From contig JAOUFJ010000007.1 of NCBI GenBank assembly GCA_029858255.1, forward strand, positions 25,578 through 89,577: a DNA stretch of 64,000 nt, given 5' to 3'. Made by a program: the position numbers and the translations under genes. How positions within the stretch are numbered: position 1 is the stretch's first letter; every line of letters starts with the position of its first letter. Source of the stretch: a candidate division WOR-3 bacterium (GTDB lineage: Bacteria; Hydrothermota; Tepidihabitantia; SM23-42). The notes beneath the pieces are model-generated. The model saw nothing but the letters and a program-made list of their open reading frames with translations. It made no database searches and was not told where the DNA came from. This document shows positions 17,876 through 25,665 of the stretch, in pieces.

Positions 17876-18259
17876 CTATTTTTCTTTTTCCTTGTCCGGT
17901 TCTTTCTTCTCTCTCTGGGGTATTTCCGGCTGTTTCTTTCTTGTTTGTTCGACCTTCTTCTTGTCGATCAACTCTTTGTATTTTGATTTCTTTGTCTTGA
18001 TGTTCTGAAAATCATCTTCACGACGGTCGTTCACGCCATTCGAATTAGAATCCTGGAATCTATCCTGTTCCCGATCATTCCTCTGGATGACGTTCGCGCT
18101 CTGTGTCCGTGTATCGCGTGAACTGGTCCGTGCAGAAGGCTGCTTTGTATCTACCTTCACCGCCGGATTTTTCTCTTCTTCTGAATTAACCTGACGTGGA
18201 ACCTGCTCGATCGCGAGGAGCATGCTCGTCAGGAATAAAAGTAACATAAATCTCTTCAT
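17876..18259 (-). CDS. Small secreted, charged, low-complexity protein
   Basis: A 127-residue protein with a clear signal peptide (about 1-17) and no recognisable family. The mature part is Lys, Glu, Arg and Gln rich and probably disordered. One short motif stands out: DSNSNGVND at 70-78 matches the calcium-binding loop pattern DxNxNGxxD seen in thrombospondin type 3 and related repeats. It has its own promoter and a GAGGT Shine-Dalgarno. It lies just downstream of three other secreted-protein genes in the same direction. Confidence 0.7.
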   Translation of the reverse strand: MKRFMLLLFLTSMLLAIEQVPRQVNSEEEKNPAVKVDTKQPSARTSSRDTRTQSANVIQRNDREQDRFQDSNSNGVNDRREDDFQNIKTKKSKYKELIDKKKVEQTRKKQPEIPQREKKEPDKEKEK

Positions 18260-18274
18260 TTTGTACCTCGCAAA

Positions 18275-18302
18275 ATTATAGGCATATCATTCAACATGTC
18301 AA
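18275..18302 (-). promoter_or_regulatory. Promoter of the small secreted protein gene (with leader)
   Basis: Minus strand TTGACA (18297-18302), 16-bp spacer, TATAAT (18275-18280), then 15 nt containing a GAGGT Shine-Dalgarno before the ATG at 18259. Confidence 0.8.
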
Positions 18303-18309
18303 CACCCAT

Positions 18310-18921
18310 TCAGAGTTTAACATGAACCTTGCGCTTCTCGCCCGGATTCAATGATACGGTGCGCTTCAAGGTCCGATACCCTGCCTTCTTGACTTCGACC
18401 AAGTATTCACCGGGTTTCAGTACTATAGCCCGTGGTGACTCACCGGCATACTCTCTGTCCCCTGATTCGGTTTCTGTCACGTAGATCAGACAGCGGGGTG
18501 GAACCGTAACGATTATCAATTCAGCAGGTTCAGGTTCCTTGATTTCAATGTCCATGACCTCGGTAACAATATCCGGGCCCTCGTCATTCAGCTCCGGCAG
18601 CCTGCTGGTCGATGCTACCACGATGATCGTCTCGACCCCGGCAGGTCCGGTCACCCGATAATCATAGTCTGCATAATCCGGAGGCAATTGATATACTTGT
18701 CCGCCCCTTACCCAACCGTTGTCCTCTTCCGGGGGGAAGAGCCGAGTCACTCCTCCCCCCTGTTCTATATTGTATACTGCAAGATAGCATGATTGGTTTG
18801 CGGAGAAGTATATCGTCAACAAGTCACCCGGGCTGTAAGGTGCACCCTCGTGGTCGGTCCAGAGTGATACTTCGAGCGGTGCACCCGCAGTAATTAGCGA
18901 CATCAGAAGAGCAAAGAACAT
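18310..18921 (-). CDS. Secreted DUF4384 + PEGA domain protein
   Basis: A 203-residue exported protein. After a short signal peptide, residues about 17-110 match DUF4384 (VSLWTDHEGAPYSPGDLLTI, ANQSCYLAVYNIEQGGGVTRLFP). Residues about 135-203 form a PEGA domain (YAGESPRAIVLKPGEYLVEV, KAGYRTLKRTVSLNPGEKRKV). Both are surface-layer-type domains of unclear function. Its ATG follows the stop of the Tyr/Trp-rich gene by 2 bp, and its GAGGT Shine-Dalgarno overlaps that stop, so the two are coupled. Confidence 0.85.
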   Translation of the reverse strand: MFFALLMSLITAGAPLEVSLWTDHEGAPYSPGDLLTIYFSANQSCYLAVYNIEQGGGVTRLFPPEEDNGWVRGGQVYQLPPDYADYDYRVTGPAGVETIIVVASTSRLPELNDEGPDIVTEVMDIEIKEPEPAELIIVTVPPRCLIYVTETESGDREYAGESPRAIVLKPGEYLVEVKKAGYRTLKRTVSLNPGEKRKVHVKL

Positions 18922-18923
18922 GC

Positions 18924-20003
18924 CTACCTCACGTTCTCCGTAGAATAGAACCGGTCATCACGCGGATTGCGCGATACGCTCGGTTGACGGTCCTGTGGTC
19001 TTTGGGATTGAGGCGTGCTCTTTCGATTATCAACCCTCGGTTTCTCGACCTTTTCCTCTTTACGGTCGGGAGTCCTGGCCTCGGCATCCGGACGTCCAGG
19101 TGACTTTTCAACGCTCGGCGACCTGGGCCGCTCTTCCTGCTTGTCTGTACGCTCAACCTGTTGTCCAGACCGGCCCGGAGCAACGGGCTGGCTCGTTCGC
19201 TGACTCTTACTTTCCTTCTGAATACGCGATGGCGTCTCAACGCGCGTCTGCTCTCTCGGTGTATTCGTCTTTGTATTCTTGCTCTCGCTCTGCACGCGCG
19301 TCTGGCTGCCTGGATCTGTCCTTGCGTTATTTAGCCTCGTGTCGTTTGTCCTGGCAATGGGTTTCTCCCGCTTTGCCAGTTCGTTGATATCAATGTGCAT
19401 ATCCTCAATGCCGTGCTCCCGGTTCTTGGTAGCGATCTCCCGGTTGGCCTGCTTCACATAGTTCGTTCGCATCCTCTCGAGGTTGCCACTGTGCTGTTCT
19501 CTCTCAACACGGGCAAAGAGCTCAGGATCATTCTGCCTGGCCAGGTTCATGACCTGATTTTCCTGATAAGGCAGGTTGATCTCACGCGGCGGTTTCTCAG
19601 GAAGATATATGCCACTCGTCCTTGCCTTTACCCGCAGCACATTGTATGAATAGGGCAAGCGGTAGCGCACATACTGACCGTAGCGCGGCCTGTACCACCA
19701 CGTACCGTGATCATACCACACGACGTAGAATCCAGCATAGAAGAAATCAGGATGGAAGTGATGGCACCAGTAGCATCGCGCCCAGTACCAGTCCCACCAC
19801 CATGGATACCACCATACGAAGCGCACACAATAATATCCGTACGGCATGTATACCCAATAACCGTCATACCAGTAATCATTGTACCAGTATTCGTCATAAT
19901 AACCGGGTTCGTAATAATCGTAAGAGTAGTAGATATTGGTTATGTTATCGGCGAACATCGGTATAACGGCAAGGAACAATAAAAGAAATAATGAACGTTT
20001 CAT
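18924..20003 (-). CDS. Secreted Tyr/Trp-rich protein with disordered C-terminus and a CxxCH motif
   Basis: A 359-residue protein with a signal peptide (1 to about 18). In residues 21-120 I count 28 Tyr and 14 Trp, i.e. 42% of the segment. Within it sits CYWCH at 77-81, which fits the CxxCH pattern of c-type haem attachment, followed by H82 and H84. From about 150 on the protein is Arg, Gln, Glu, Ser and Pro rich, low complexity and probably disordered. I do not recognise the family. AGGAGG upstream lies in the last codons of the Fn3 lipoprotein gene; it is co-transcribed with that and with the DUF4384/PEGA gene. Confidence 0.8.
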   Translation of the reverse strand: MKRSLFLLLFLAVIPMFADNITNIYYSYDYYEPGYYDEYWYNDYWYDGYWVYMPYGYYCVRFVWWYPWWWDWYWARCYWCHHFHPDFFYAGFYVVWYDHGTWWYRPRYGQYVRYRLPYSYNVLRVKARTSGIYLPEKPPREINLPYQENQVMNLARQNDPELFARVEREQHSGNLERMRTNYVKQANREIATKNREHGIEDMHIDINELAKREKPIARTNDTRLNNARTDPGSQTRVQSESKNTKTNTPREQTRVETPSRIQKESKSQRTSQPVAPGRSGQQVERTDKQEERPRSPSVEKSPGRPDAEARTPDRKEEKVEKPRVDNRKSTPQSQRPQDRQPSVSRNPRDDRFYSTENVR

Positions 20004-20004
20004 C

Positions 20005-20784
20005 TTAGCCTCCTTGGTTCATTACTAATTCTGGGTTATTGATATCAGTCTGGTAAGCCCAGTCGAAAATCACCGAGTACGTACCCAAAGCGGTTACACG
20101 GAATTTTGCATAGTGATAGTCCCATGTATGCATTATGTAGGTATGTCCCGGTATTGCCTCAACTTTGCCGGTTGCAGACCAGCCCTGCTGAGGCGCGTAG
20201 GTTATTTCGTCGAATGACGAAGTATAACCGAAATCCTGTATCAAACCGACCGGATGTCCGACGTAGAAACAATAGGCCTGCTCGACTTCATCATAACCGT
20301 AGTAGAAGTCACAGGTCGGGTAATCAAATGGAACGATACTGTAGGCACTGAATTTCCAACCGGCATAATCCGGGTAGATCGTGTAGTCAAAAATCTGCTC
20401 ATCGAAACCTTCGGGCCGTGGTGTATCATAGACGATTTCGTATGAGAACTCGCTCTCGTTGCCATCATAGTCAAAAGACGTCACCGCGTAGTAGTATGTC
20501 TGGCCATTGATCAACCCGTAGTCAAGGAAGTAATCGAGATTGGTCTCGCCGATCTCGTAGTATAGACCAAAGGGCTCGAGACTTCGGTAAATCCGGTAGC
20601 CGGCAAGATCATGCTCTGTATTCTGATACCAGACGAGCAGGACTTCTTCGTCGCCGGTTATCGACCTCAAACCTCTGGGTACTGCGGGTGGTTCGTTATC
20701 AACGCCTTCAAATGAACAACCGGCGAGTCCCATGAGGCCGCTAATTACAATCACGTTTAGGAAGATTTTTATTCTTTTCATCAT
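20005..20784 (-). CDS. Fibronectin type III lipoprotein
   Basis: A 259-residue lipoprotein. The lipobox is LAGC with Cys23. Residues about 34-118 are an Fn3 domain (PPAVPRGLRSITGDEEVLLVWYQN, AGYRIYRS, YYYAVTSFDYDGNESEFS). The C-terminal ~140 residues are rich in Tyr, Phe and Asp, and I recognise no family there. It is the first gene of a three-gene unit (Fn3 lipoprotein, Tyr/Trp-rich protein, DUF4384/PEGA protein). The ATG has an AGAGGTGA Shine-Dalgarno. Two ATGs are adjacent (20784 and 20781); the first is used here. Cell-surface localisation is inferred. Confidence 0.8.
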   Translation of the reverse strand: MMKRIKIFLNVIVISGLMGLAGCSFEGVDNEPPAVPRGLRSITGDEEVLLVWYQNTEHDLAGYRIYRSLEPFGLYYEIGETNLDYFLDYGLINGQTYYYAVTSFDYDGNESEFSYEIVYDTPRPEGFDEQIFDYTIYPDYAGWKFSAYSIVPFDYPTCDFYYGYDEVEQAYCFYVGHPVGLIQDFGYTSSFDEITYAPQQGWSATGKVEAIPGHTYIMHTWDYHYAKFRVTALGTYSVIFDWAYQTDINNPELVMNQGG

Positions 20785-21051
20785 TCACCTCTGCCCTATA
20801 TAATAGCATATACTGTGCCAGGTGAAAGTGATGAAATTACGAACCAAATACAGATATTCATGCACAAAACTTGTGCACCGTGCACAAAACTTGTGCACTG
20901 GGGACAGGCCCCTACTTATGTGCTTTCTGCGTTAGACGATTGCCCGCAAGCAGTCTATTGATGCATTCGGGACACTTGATTGTGTTTTCATCGAAAAGTC
21001 TAGAAGGTGGAATCCACGCCGCGCTTTTCTACGGAACCTATCCCCGCGAGG
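20785..21051. other. Intergenic region with two tandem palindromes
   Basis: Between the 3' end of the membrane-protein cluster and the Fn3 lipoprotein gene. It holds TGCACAAAACTTGTGCA twice (20861-20877 and 20881-20897, a 20-bp period), then the inverted repeat GGGGACAGGCCCC (20900-20912). On the minus strand a 38-codon open stretch without a start (20912-21028) encodes IKCPECINRLLAGNRL near its end, which could be a gene remnant with a CxxC knuckle. No convincing promoter or terminator was found. Confidence 0.5.
20861..20897. repeat. Tandem 17-bp palindromes
   Basis: Two identical copies of TGCACAA-AAC-TTGTGCA separated by 3 bp. Each is a 7-bp inverted repeat, suitable either for a dimeric DNA-binding protein or as RNA hairpins. 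No T-tract follows, so this is not a simple terminator. Confidence 0.8.
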
Positions 21052-21690
21052 TTATCGGATGCCGAAAACTCTAAGCAGAAAGGTGAGCCGTCCGATGAGC
21101 AATGAGATCCTTGCCATCACCGTGTAGCCAAACGACGCACCGAACCCGATCATTAAAAACATTACACCAATCTTGGAACCTACTTTCAACACACCTTTGT
21201 GTTCACGTGAGAAATAGAAAAATAGCAATGCACACACCACACCGACAAAAATCATAATATTGTTGATTGATTGACCAACTGTCTCTGACGTATCATTACC
21301 TATTAAAACTAATGGCCTCAACGTTGCCTGGATCTGCGGGATAATGTAACCTTGAACTTGGGCAGTGAGGGCGAGACCGGCAGCAATGCCAACCGTAAAG
21401 GCTATTGGCCACCGGGAGATCCAAGCAGCACCCGGAAGCCACCGCATGATCATCATCAAACCAAATATTGCCGGTATAACGAGGATCCACTTCTCTATGC
21501 CCGTTTGCCGAAGGAACTCGTCGACCAACATGGGTTTCACATCAAAGGCCCAAATATAGATCACCCAGTAGCCGGCCGATACACCGACAAACAGATTTTC
21601 GGCAAATTTGTAAAACGGGTTATCACGGTACAGAAAAGAAAAAATGGCAATGGTCAGGCCAGCAGCTATCCATGTACCAAGCAAATTCAT
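21052..21690 (-). CDS. Integral membrane protein, DUF6754-associated module (gene 4)
   Basis: A 212-residue protein with about six membrane spans and short loops (ENLFVGVSAGYWVIY, WLPGAAWISRWPIAFTVG). I do not recognise a characterised family. It overlaps the preceding gene by 4 bp and has AGGAGG upstream, so it is translated as part of a tight four-gene unit. The last span-rich region ends in VMARISLLIGRLTFLL. The function is unknown; together with its neighbours it probably forms a membrane complex. Confidence 0.82.
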   Translation of the reverse strand: MNLLGTWIAAGLTIAIFSFLYRDNPFYKFAENLFVGVSAGYWVIYIWAFDVKPMLVDEFLRQTGIEKWILVIPAIFGLMMIMRWLPGAAWISRWPIAFTVGIAAGLALTAQVQGYIIPQIQATLRPLVLIGNDTSETVGQSINNIMIFVGVVCALLFFYFSREHKGVLKVGSKIGVMFLMIGFGASFGYTVMARISLLIGRLTFLLRVFGIR

Positions 21691-22505
21691 TTCTTCCTCC
21701 TCGAGAGAAAGTAGCCTATATTACCAAAAACAATGAAAGCAAGGATCAAGAGGTGCGCCATGGATTGAGCCGGCATGCCAAATGCAGCAGTATCCGGGTG
21801 CCCAACGAGCGTCTCGTATTCGGCCGCACCCTGCAGGCCGCCGATGATACCTGTAGTCTGTCCTGACTGGAGATATGGATACAGACTCGGTGCCATGACA
21901 CCAGTAACACAGGCGAACATACGCACGCCGAATCTCGACACCACATACTGGATCCAATATTCGGCTGTCTGGCCGTGCGCAAAATCAACGATCAATGCAA
22001 TGTCGCTATAGTTGTGAACATCTTTCATTATCGGGAAGTTATCCACGGGCACGCCCTTGTAATCTACCGCGAAGAAATCTCTTATTTCACGCCCGATCCC
22101 AATCATTACTGCCGTGTAACCGGGCCGATAGCCGAGGTTGATATAATCCTCACCATATACAGCATTGCACTCCTGCGTTATCAAATCCAGATCAAACTGG
22201 GCAAGCGGAAGACCAATAGCCAGGTGCCCAGTGTAGATGACCTTCAGCTTCTTGCGGAAACACTGACGCAGAAACGAGCGGAACATCGGCGTCAATTCTG
22301 GCGCGCTGGTCGCATCGTAGTCGATGGAAGCCAATACGACCGAACCCTCAGGAAGATTCTCGATTGTCTCGTAGGCTGACCTGACTTCACTACTGATCCT
22401 TATCGGCATCTTCAATTTCAATACTATCGGTATTGCCACAACCAATCCGACTGCAAGGTATATTATTCTTCGATCGATATTGGCGAGTCTGTCGAACAGT
22501 CTCAT
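21687..22505 (-). CDS. Membrane-anchored protein with large soluble domain, DUF6754-associated module (gene 3)
   Basis: A 272-residue protein. One membrane helix near the N-terminus (about 14-31) and one at the C-terminus (about 248-266) bracket a soluble alpha/beta domain, which starts like PEGSVVLASIDYDATSAPEL and contains GYRPGYTAVMIGIGREI and IALIVDFAHGQTAEYW. No catalytic signature is recognisable. The start has an AGAAGG Shine-Dalgarno. It lies 8 bp after the 210-residue membrane gene and overlaps the next gene by 4 bp. Confidence 0.82.
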   Translation of the reverse strand: MRLFDRLANIDRRIIYLAVGLVVAIPIVLKLKMPIRISSEVRSAYETIENLPEGSVVLASIDYDATSAPELTPMFRSFLRQCFRKKLKVIYTGHLAIGLPLAQFDLDLITQECNAVYGEDYINLGYRPGYTAVMIGIGREIRDFFAVDYKGVPVDNFPIMKDVHNYSDIALIVDFAHGQTAEYWIQYVVSRFGVRMFACVTGVMAPSLYPYLQSGQTTGIIGGLQGAAEYETLVGHPDTAAFGMPAQSMAHLLILAFIVFGNIGYFLSRRKK

Positions 22506-22513
22506 GAAACCTT

Positions 22514-23146
22514 CTATGTCAGGTATGTCCGTTCTATGCCAAGAATAATTCGCAGAGACATCACCACCCCACCCAGGTACACGCCGATCTGGATACCACG
22601 TTTGGCCGCAAGCTGTGGTATGTTAAGAAGCCAATCTGAAAATACTGGAAGTTGGTCCCATATCATCTTGCCGACGGGTACCCGACCAAGCATGACGATC
22701 GCGGCAGCAACGAGAAGAAGAGTTGCTTCAAAAGTCCTTGCACGGAAAGCCCGATAGGCAGCCGAGGAAATGAAGAAAGCAAGGAGCGCAAACATTGTTG
22801 CCTGAAGCGGTACGATCATATGTATATACGTGTACATAAAAGCGGAACGCAACTCGAAGGGCGTGTCATACTTGAACCAAGATTGAAATCCCGTTACAAG
22901 AACCAGTACAAGACCAAAGAGCAAGACGTAGCTGTATTGCCAACCCTGCTTACGTTGTCGGATTTTCTTGACATTGTATTTGACGAGACTATCCAAGCCC
23001 AAGATCATTGTGAAACCCGCAAGAATGGCGTACCAGATGAGGAAACGCTGTTGTAAACCCCCCAATGGTGGATGTGGAACAAAAAAAGCAACGACGCATA
23101 ATACGCCGGTCAGAAACGTTATGATGATTGGAATCTCTCGCTTCAT
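22514..23146 (-). CDS. Integral membrane protein, DUF6754-associated module (gene 2)
   Basis: A 210-residue protein with about six membrane spans and positively charged loops (NVKKIRQRKQGWQ). I do not recognise a characterised family. The ATG at 23146, preceded by AGGAG, is used rather than the TTG one codon upstream. It lies 12 bp after the DUF6754 gene and 8 bp before the next gene. As with the other members, the spacing implies one transcript and probably one membrane complex. Confidence 0.82.
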   Translation of the reverse strand: MKREIPIIITFLTGVLCVVAFFVPHPPLGGLQQRFLIWYAILAGFTMILGLDSLVKYNVKKIRQRKQGWQYSYVLLFGLVLVLVTGFQSWFKYDTPFELRSAFMYTYIHMIVPLQATMFALLAFFISSAAYRAFRARTFEATLLLVAAAIVMLGRVPVGKMIWDQLPVFSDWLLNIPQLAAKRGIQIGVYLGGVVMSLRIILGIERTYLT

Positions 23147-23158
23147 CAATACTCCTTC

Positions 23159-24316
23159 TTAGAAAGTATTAAACCATTGCACGATGTTTAAGAAAAGAAC
23201 ATGAAGGCTATCAACATTGAATAAATGCTGCAACAGGACGTCAAGTGTGCCCAGGAACGTGCCGAAGATCAAGAATACAAGGATTATTGCCTTGGTAAAA
23301 TCCTCACCCTTCAAGCTCCCCAACATCTGCGGTTCAGGTCTGAGATAACATGATGCAGCATACATTTCCTCCCCGATAAGTGTATAATCACATGCGACAA
23401 CAAAAAATGGTACCTGTTCAACCGAAGTGGTACCTGCAATCTGAATGGCTCCAACCGAATGGCCGGTCTCAGCCAAAATCAAAGATTCCGCATAGAAATA
23501 GCCCTGCCAGAAAACGGCACCCGGCTTCTCTCTCAGCACCATACCATCAACACCAGCGGCGTAGCCAAATTGGTCAGCAGTGAGGAATGCGATGTCTCGT
23601 TCATCATAAAGGTCGGGTCGTCCTTTTTCCGAATAAGCCTGCTTGACAGTTTCCTGAGCAGCTGACATCACCAGAGGATCATACTGCGGAACTAGCAGAC
23701 GCGTCGAATACTCTGCACATTTCTGGGCGACGCGATGAAGAATGGATAGCGAAGCGATCGTCCAGACTTCATTGAGATAGCCCAACCCAAATGAATATAG
23801 TATGGGTCTGCCCATTTCTGTTGAGCGACCTACGGCATCGTCTATCGCATCTAATCCAGCTATCTTACGAACAAACAGCTTGTCACCGGCGTGTGCACGA
23901 CGTATGTAGTAAACAACGAGAACCGAAACCAACAAGGTAACCACCAAAACGTTCATCCGCTGCGTATTGAACCACTGAGCTCTCGATACAACAGGTCCAA
24001 TAATCGGCGAGTCTTGATGGCCGGACCCGGTCTGGGTTCTTATGAAGTAGAAATATTCTTTACCGTCTCTTGTGTCGCTGTTATCCTCAAAACTTGTCAC
24101 ACCCGGAGCGGCAGAACCAATATTCTTGAATTCTTCGGTCAAGGATTCACTGCGATATACAAAATAGCCCTGGAATATACCCACTTTTCCGGAGTCGGCC
24201 AGCGACAGTTCCCAAGTTATTGTGATCGAATTACCTTCATCATTGGGTGTGTCGTATGCTTGTACATCACTCGGCGACTGAGCAAAGAGACCTAAGATGA
24301 CGAACAGGTGGACTAT
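23159..24316 (-). CDS. DUF6754 membrane protein with N-terminal signal and Fn3-like domain; non-canonical start
   Basis: The body matches what I know of DUF6754: RSTEMGRPILY, LLVPQYDPLV, FLTADQFGYAAGVDGMVLRE, GYFYAESLILAETG and GAIQIAGTTSVEQVPFFVVACDY. A membrane helix precedes it (about 140-160) and another is near the C-terminus. The first usual start codon (GTG at 24184) would begin inside an Fn3-like domain. The frame continues upstream through the rest of that domain and a signal peptide (VHLFVILGLFAQS), back to GGAGG at 24321-24325, just after an in-frame TAA. No ATG, GTG or TTG is available there, so translation must begin at ATA (24316), or possibly at CTG (24307). The function is unknown. 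Confidence 0.75.
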   Translation of the reverse strand: MVHLFVILGLFAQSPSDVQAYDTPNDEGNSITITWELSLADSGKVGIFQGYFVYRSESLTEEFKNIGSAAPGVTSFEDNSDTRDGKEYFYFIRTQTGSGHQDSPIIGPVVSRAQWFNTQRMNVLVVTLLVSVLVVYYIRRAHAGDKLFVRKIAGLDAIDDAVGRSTEMGRPILYSFGLGYLNEVWTIASLSILHRVAQKCAEYSTRLLVPQYDPLVMSAAQETVKQAYSEKGRPDLYDERDIAFLTADQFGYAAGVDGMVLREKPGAVFWQGYFYAESLILAETGHSVGAIQIAGTTSVEQVPFFVVACDYTLIGEEMYAASCYLRPEPQMLGSLKGEDFTKAIILVFLIFGTFLGTLDVLLQHLFNVDSLHVLFLNIVQWFNTF

Positions 24317-24368
24317 ATTTCCTCCTTAAATGGCGATCTTTCAGATGAAAAGTAACGCAAGCCCGTCT

Positions 24369-24396
24369 ATTCTACACAAAAAAAGGAATTTGTCGA
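24369..24396 (-). promoter_or_regulatory. Promoter of the DUF6754 module (with leader)
   Basis: Minus strand TCGACA (24391-24396), 16-bp spacer, TAGAAT (24369-24374). About 45 nt of leader precede a GGAGG Shine-Dalgarno. One mismatch per box. Confidence 0.6.
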
Positions 24397-24529
24397 GAGG
24401 GAAAAAAACGAACAAAACCAACCTGTCACAGACACTTTCGATTGTATACTCTCAAAAGGTCCAACACACGTAAGAACGCGAAGATGCGGGACTCCTTGCA
24501 CTGACCAGGGTACAAGGCGAGAGCCGTTA

Positions 24530-25003
24530 CTAGAGTTTCGCAAGCCGTTTCTCGAAATCAACGACAACATATTTCTTGCCTTTTTTCACAATCTTATGCC
24601 CCTCCTGTCGCAGAAGCTTCTTCTGCACGTCGACGCCACCCGGGTACTTTTCATTGATGACGCCACCTGTTTTGAGTGTCCGCCAGTAAGGTGTGATACG
24701 CTTTTTCCCTGCCCGCCAATCTTCATGCGCGGCATGTGCGGCGACCCAGGCAAATATTCCACACGTGATCGGACAGCCGATCGTAGCCTTGTATTTCTTG
24801 GCCATATAGTCGCGTATGTCATTTATCGTGATCAATTTTCCCTTGGGTACCTTTTTCATGACTTCATCGACTTCTACTGGAGCCGGGATGACCAATGTAC
24901 CACTTCCCCACTTCTTGCCAATCTTGTCATTTATCTCGATTACTTTGGGCAAACCCTTACTATCGTGCAGTTTCTCATGCCATGATCTGCGTTTCTTAGG
25001 CAT
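24530..25003 (-). CDS. MGMT-like (alkyltransferase DNA-binding domain) protein without active-site Cys
   Basis: A 157-residue basic protein matching the DNA-binding domain of O6-alkylguanine-DNA alkyltransferase: VPKGKLITINDIRDYMAKKY (winged helix start) and ITPYWRTLKTGGVINEKYPGG. The PCHRV active-site motif is absent, so it cannot accept alkyl groups. Alkyltransferase-like proteins of this kind bind damaged DNA and recruit nucleotide excision repair (known for other ATLs, inferred here). A GGGGGA Shine-Dalgarno precedes the ATG. It is 20 bp downstream of the LEA14-like gene and probably shares its promoter. Confidence 0.8.
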   Translation of the reverse strand: MPKKRRSWHEKLHDSKGLPKVIEINDKIGKKWGSGTLVIPAPVEVDEVMKKVPKGKLITINDIRDYMAKKYKATIGCPITCGIFAWVAAHAAHEDWRAGKKRITPYWRTLKTGGVINEKYPGGVDVQKKLLRQEGHKIVKKGKKYVVVDFEKRLAKL

Positions 25004-25023
25004 GCATTCCCCCTATACGGATA

Positions 25024-25467
25024 CTAATTCAATTCGATACTAACAGGATAGCTTATTTCTCCAAGTATTGTAGTGACATACGCTCGCGCGTCGATACGAT
25101 AGGCTGCCGAACCCAATCTCATTGCCTCAGCCAATGCCTGTCCGATTGCATTGTATTCAAGGGTGATCGTTGTGGTGAATTGTTCAGACTTCTTGGCTTC
25201 AACCGTAACCTTGTTGCCGGTCGTACCCGTGAAGACCTGCGTGTTATTCGCGAAAAAAGTATAGACAAACTTGTCGAGCACCGCATCAACATTGTTGGGG
25301 TTATCGACCTTTATATCGAAATCCAGTTTGAGATTATTGAATGTAAAAGAATATGGTTTTACTGAGATTAGTGAGAACTTGCATTCTTTTATTGCCAGAC
25401 GTTCCTTTATGCTGGCACACGAAAGGACCAAAGATAGCAGAACTGTAAGAACTAGTATTCTCTTCAT
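25024..25467 (-). CDS. LEA14/WHy domain lipoprotein
   Basis: A 147-residue lipoprotein: signal peptide with lipobox VLSC (Cys17), then one LEA type 2 (WHy) domain with LKLDFDIKVDNPNNVDAVLDKFVY and FTTTITLEYNAIGQAL. Such domains occur in water-stress and envelope proteins; the molecular role in bacteria is poorly known. A leaderless-type promoter (25473-25500) fixes the ATG. It heads a two-gene unit with the ATL-like gene. Confidence 0.88.
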   Translation of the reverse strand: MKRILVLTVLLSLVLSCASIKERLAIKECKFSLISVKPYSFTFNNLKLDFDIKVDNPNNVDAVLDKFVYTFFANNTQVFTGTTGNKVTVEAKKSEQFTTTITLEYNAIGQALAEAMRLGSAAYRIDARAYVTTILGEISYPVSIELN

Positions 25468-25472
25468 GGATT

Positions 25473-25500
25473 AATATAACAACACCTGTACAAAAGTCAA
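25473..25500 (-). promoter_or_regulatory. Promoter of the LEA14-like gene (leaderless type)
   Basis: Minus strand TTGACT (25495-25500), 16-bp spacer, TATATT (25473-25478), then 5 nt to the ATG. Confidence 0.8.
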
Positions 25501-25625
25501 CAATTTAATCCTCGATCGTTTGATAAATCAAACAACTACATAACACTGCAGTGGGTCGATTCATCGGGGAGTACGTAGGGCAGGGCTTTCGCCTGCGGAG
25601 AAGTCACGAACGTAAAACATTGACC

Positions 25626-25653
25626 TTGTAATTCGGAAAAACTCGCATATAAT
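25626..25653 (+). promoter_or_regulatory. Promoter of the EIIA-transporter fusion gene
   Basis: TTGTAA (25626-25631), 16-bp spacer, TATAAT (25648-25653), then 12 nt to the ATG at 25666, so a leader of only about 6 nt is expected. A hairpin GCAGG/CCTGC with loop GCTTTCG lies about 30 bp upstream of the -35 box. Confidence 0.65.
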
Positions 25654-25665
25654 TCGCTCCAAACT

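Noticed and set aside
20861..20912. Rho-independent terminator for the membrane module
   Set aside because: The palindromes lack a following T-tract on either strand.
24367..24570. Short minus-strand ORF upstream of the DUF6754 gene
   Set aside because: No ribosome-binding site, no recognisable protein features, and it overlaps the end of the ATL-like gene and the DUF6754 promoter.
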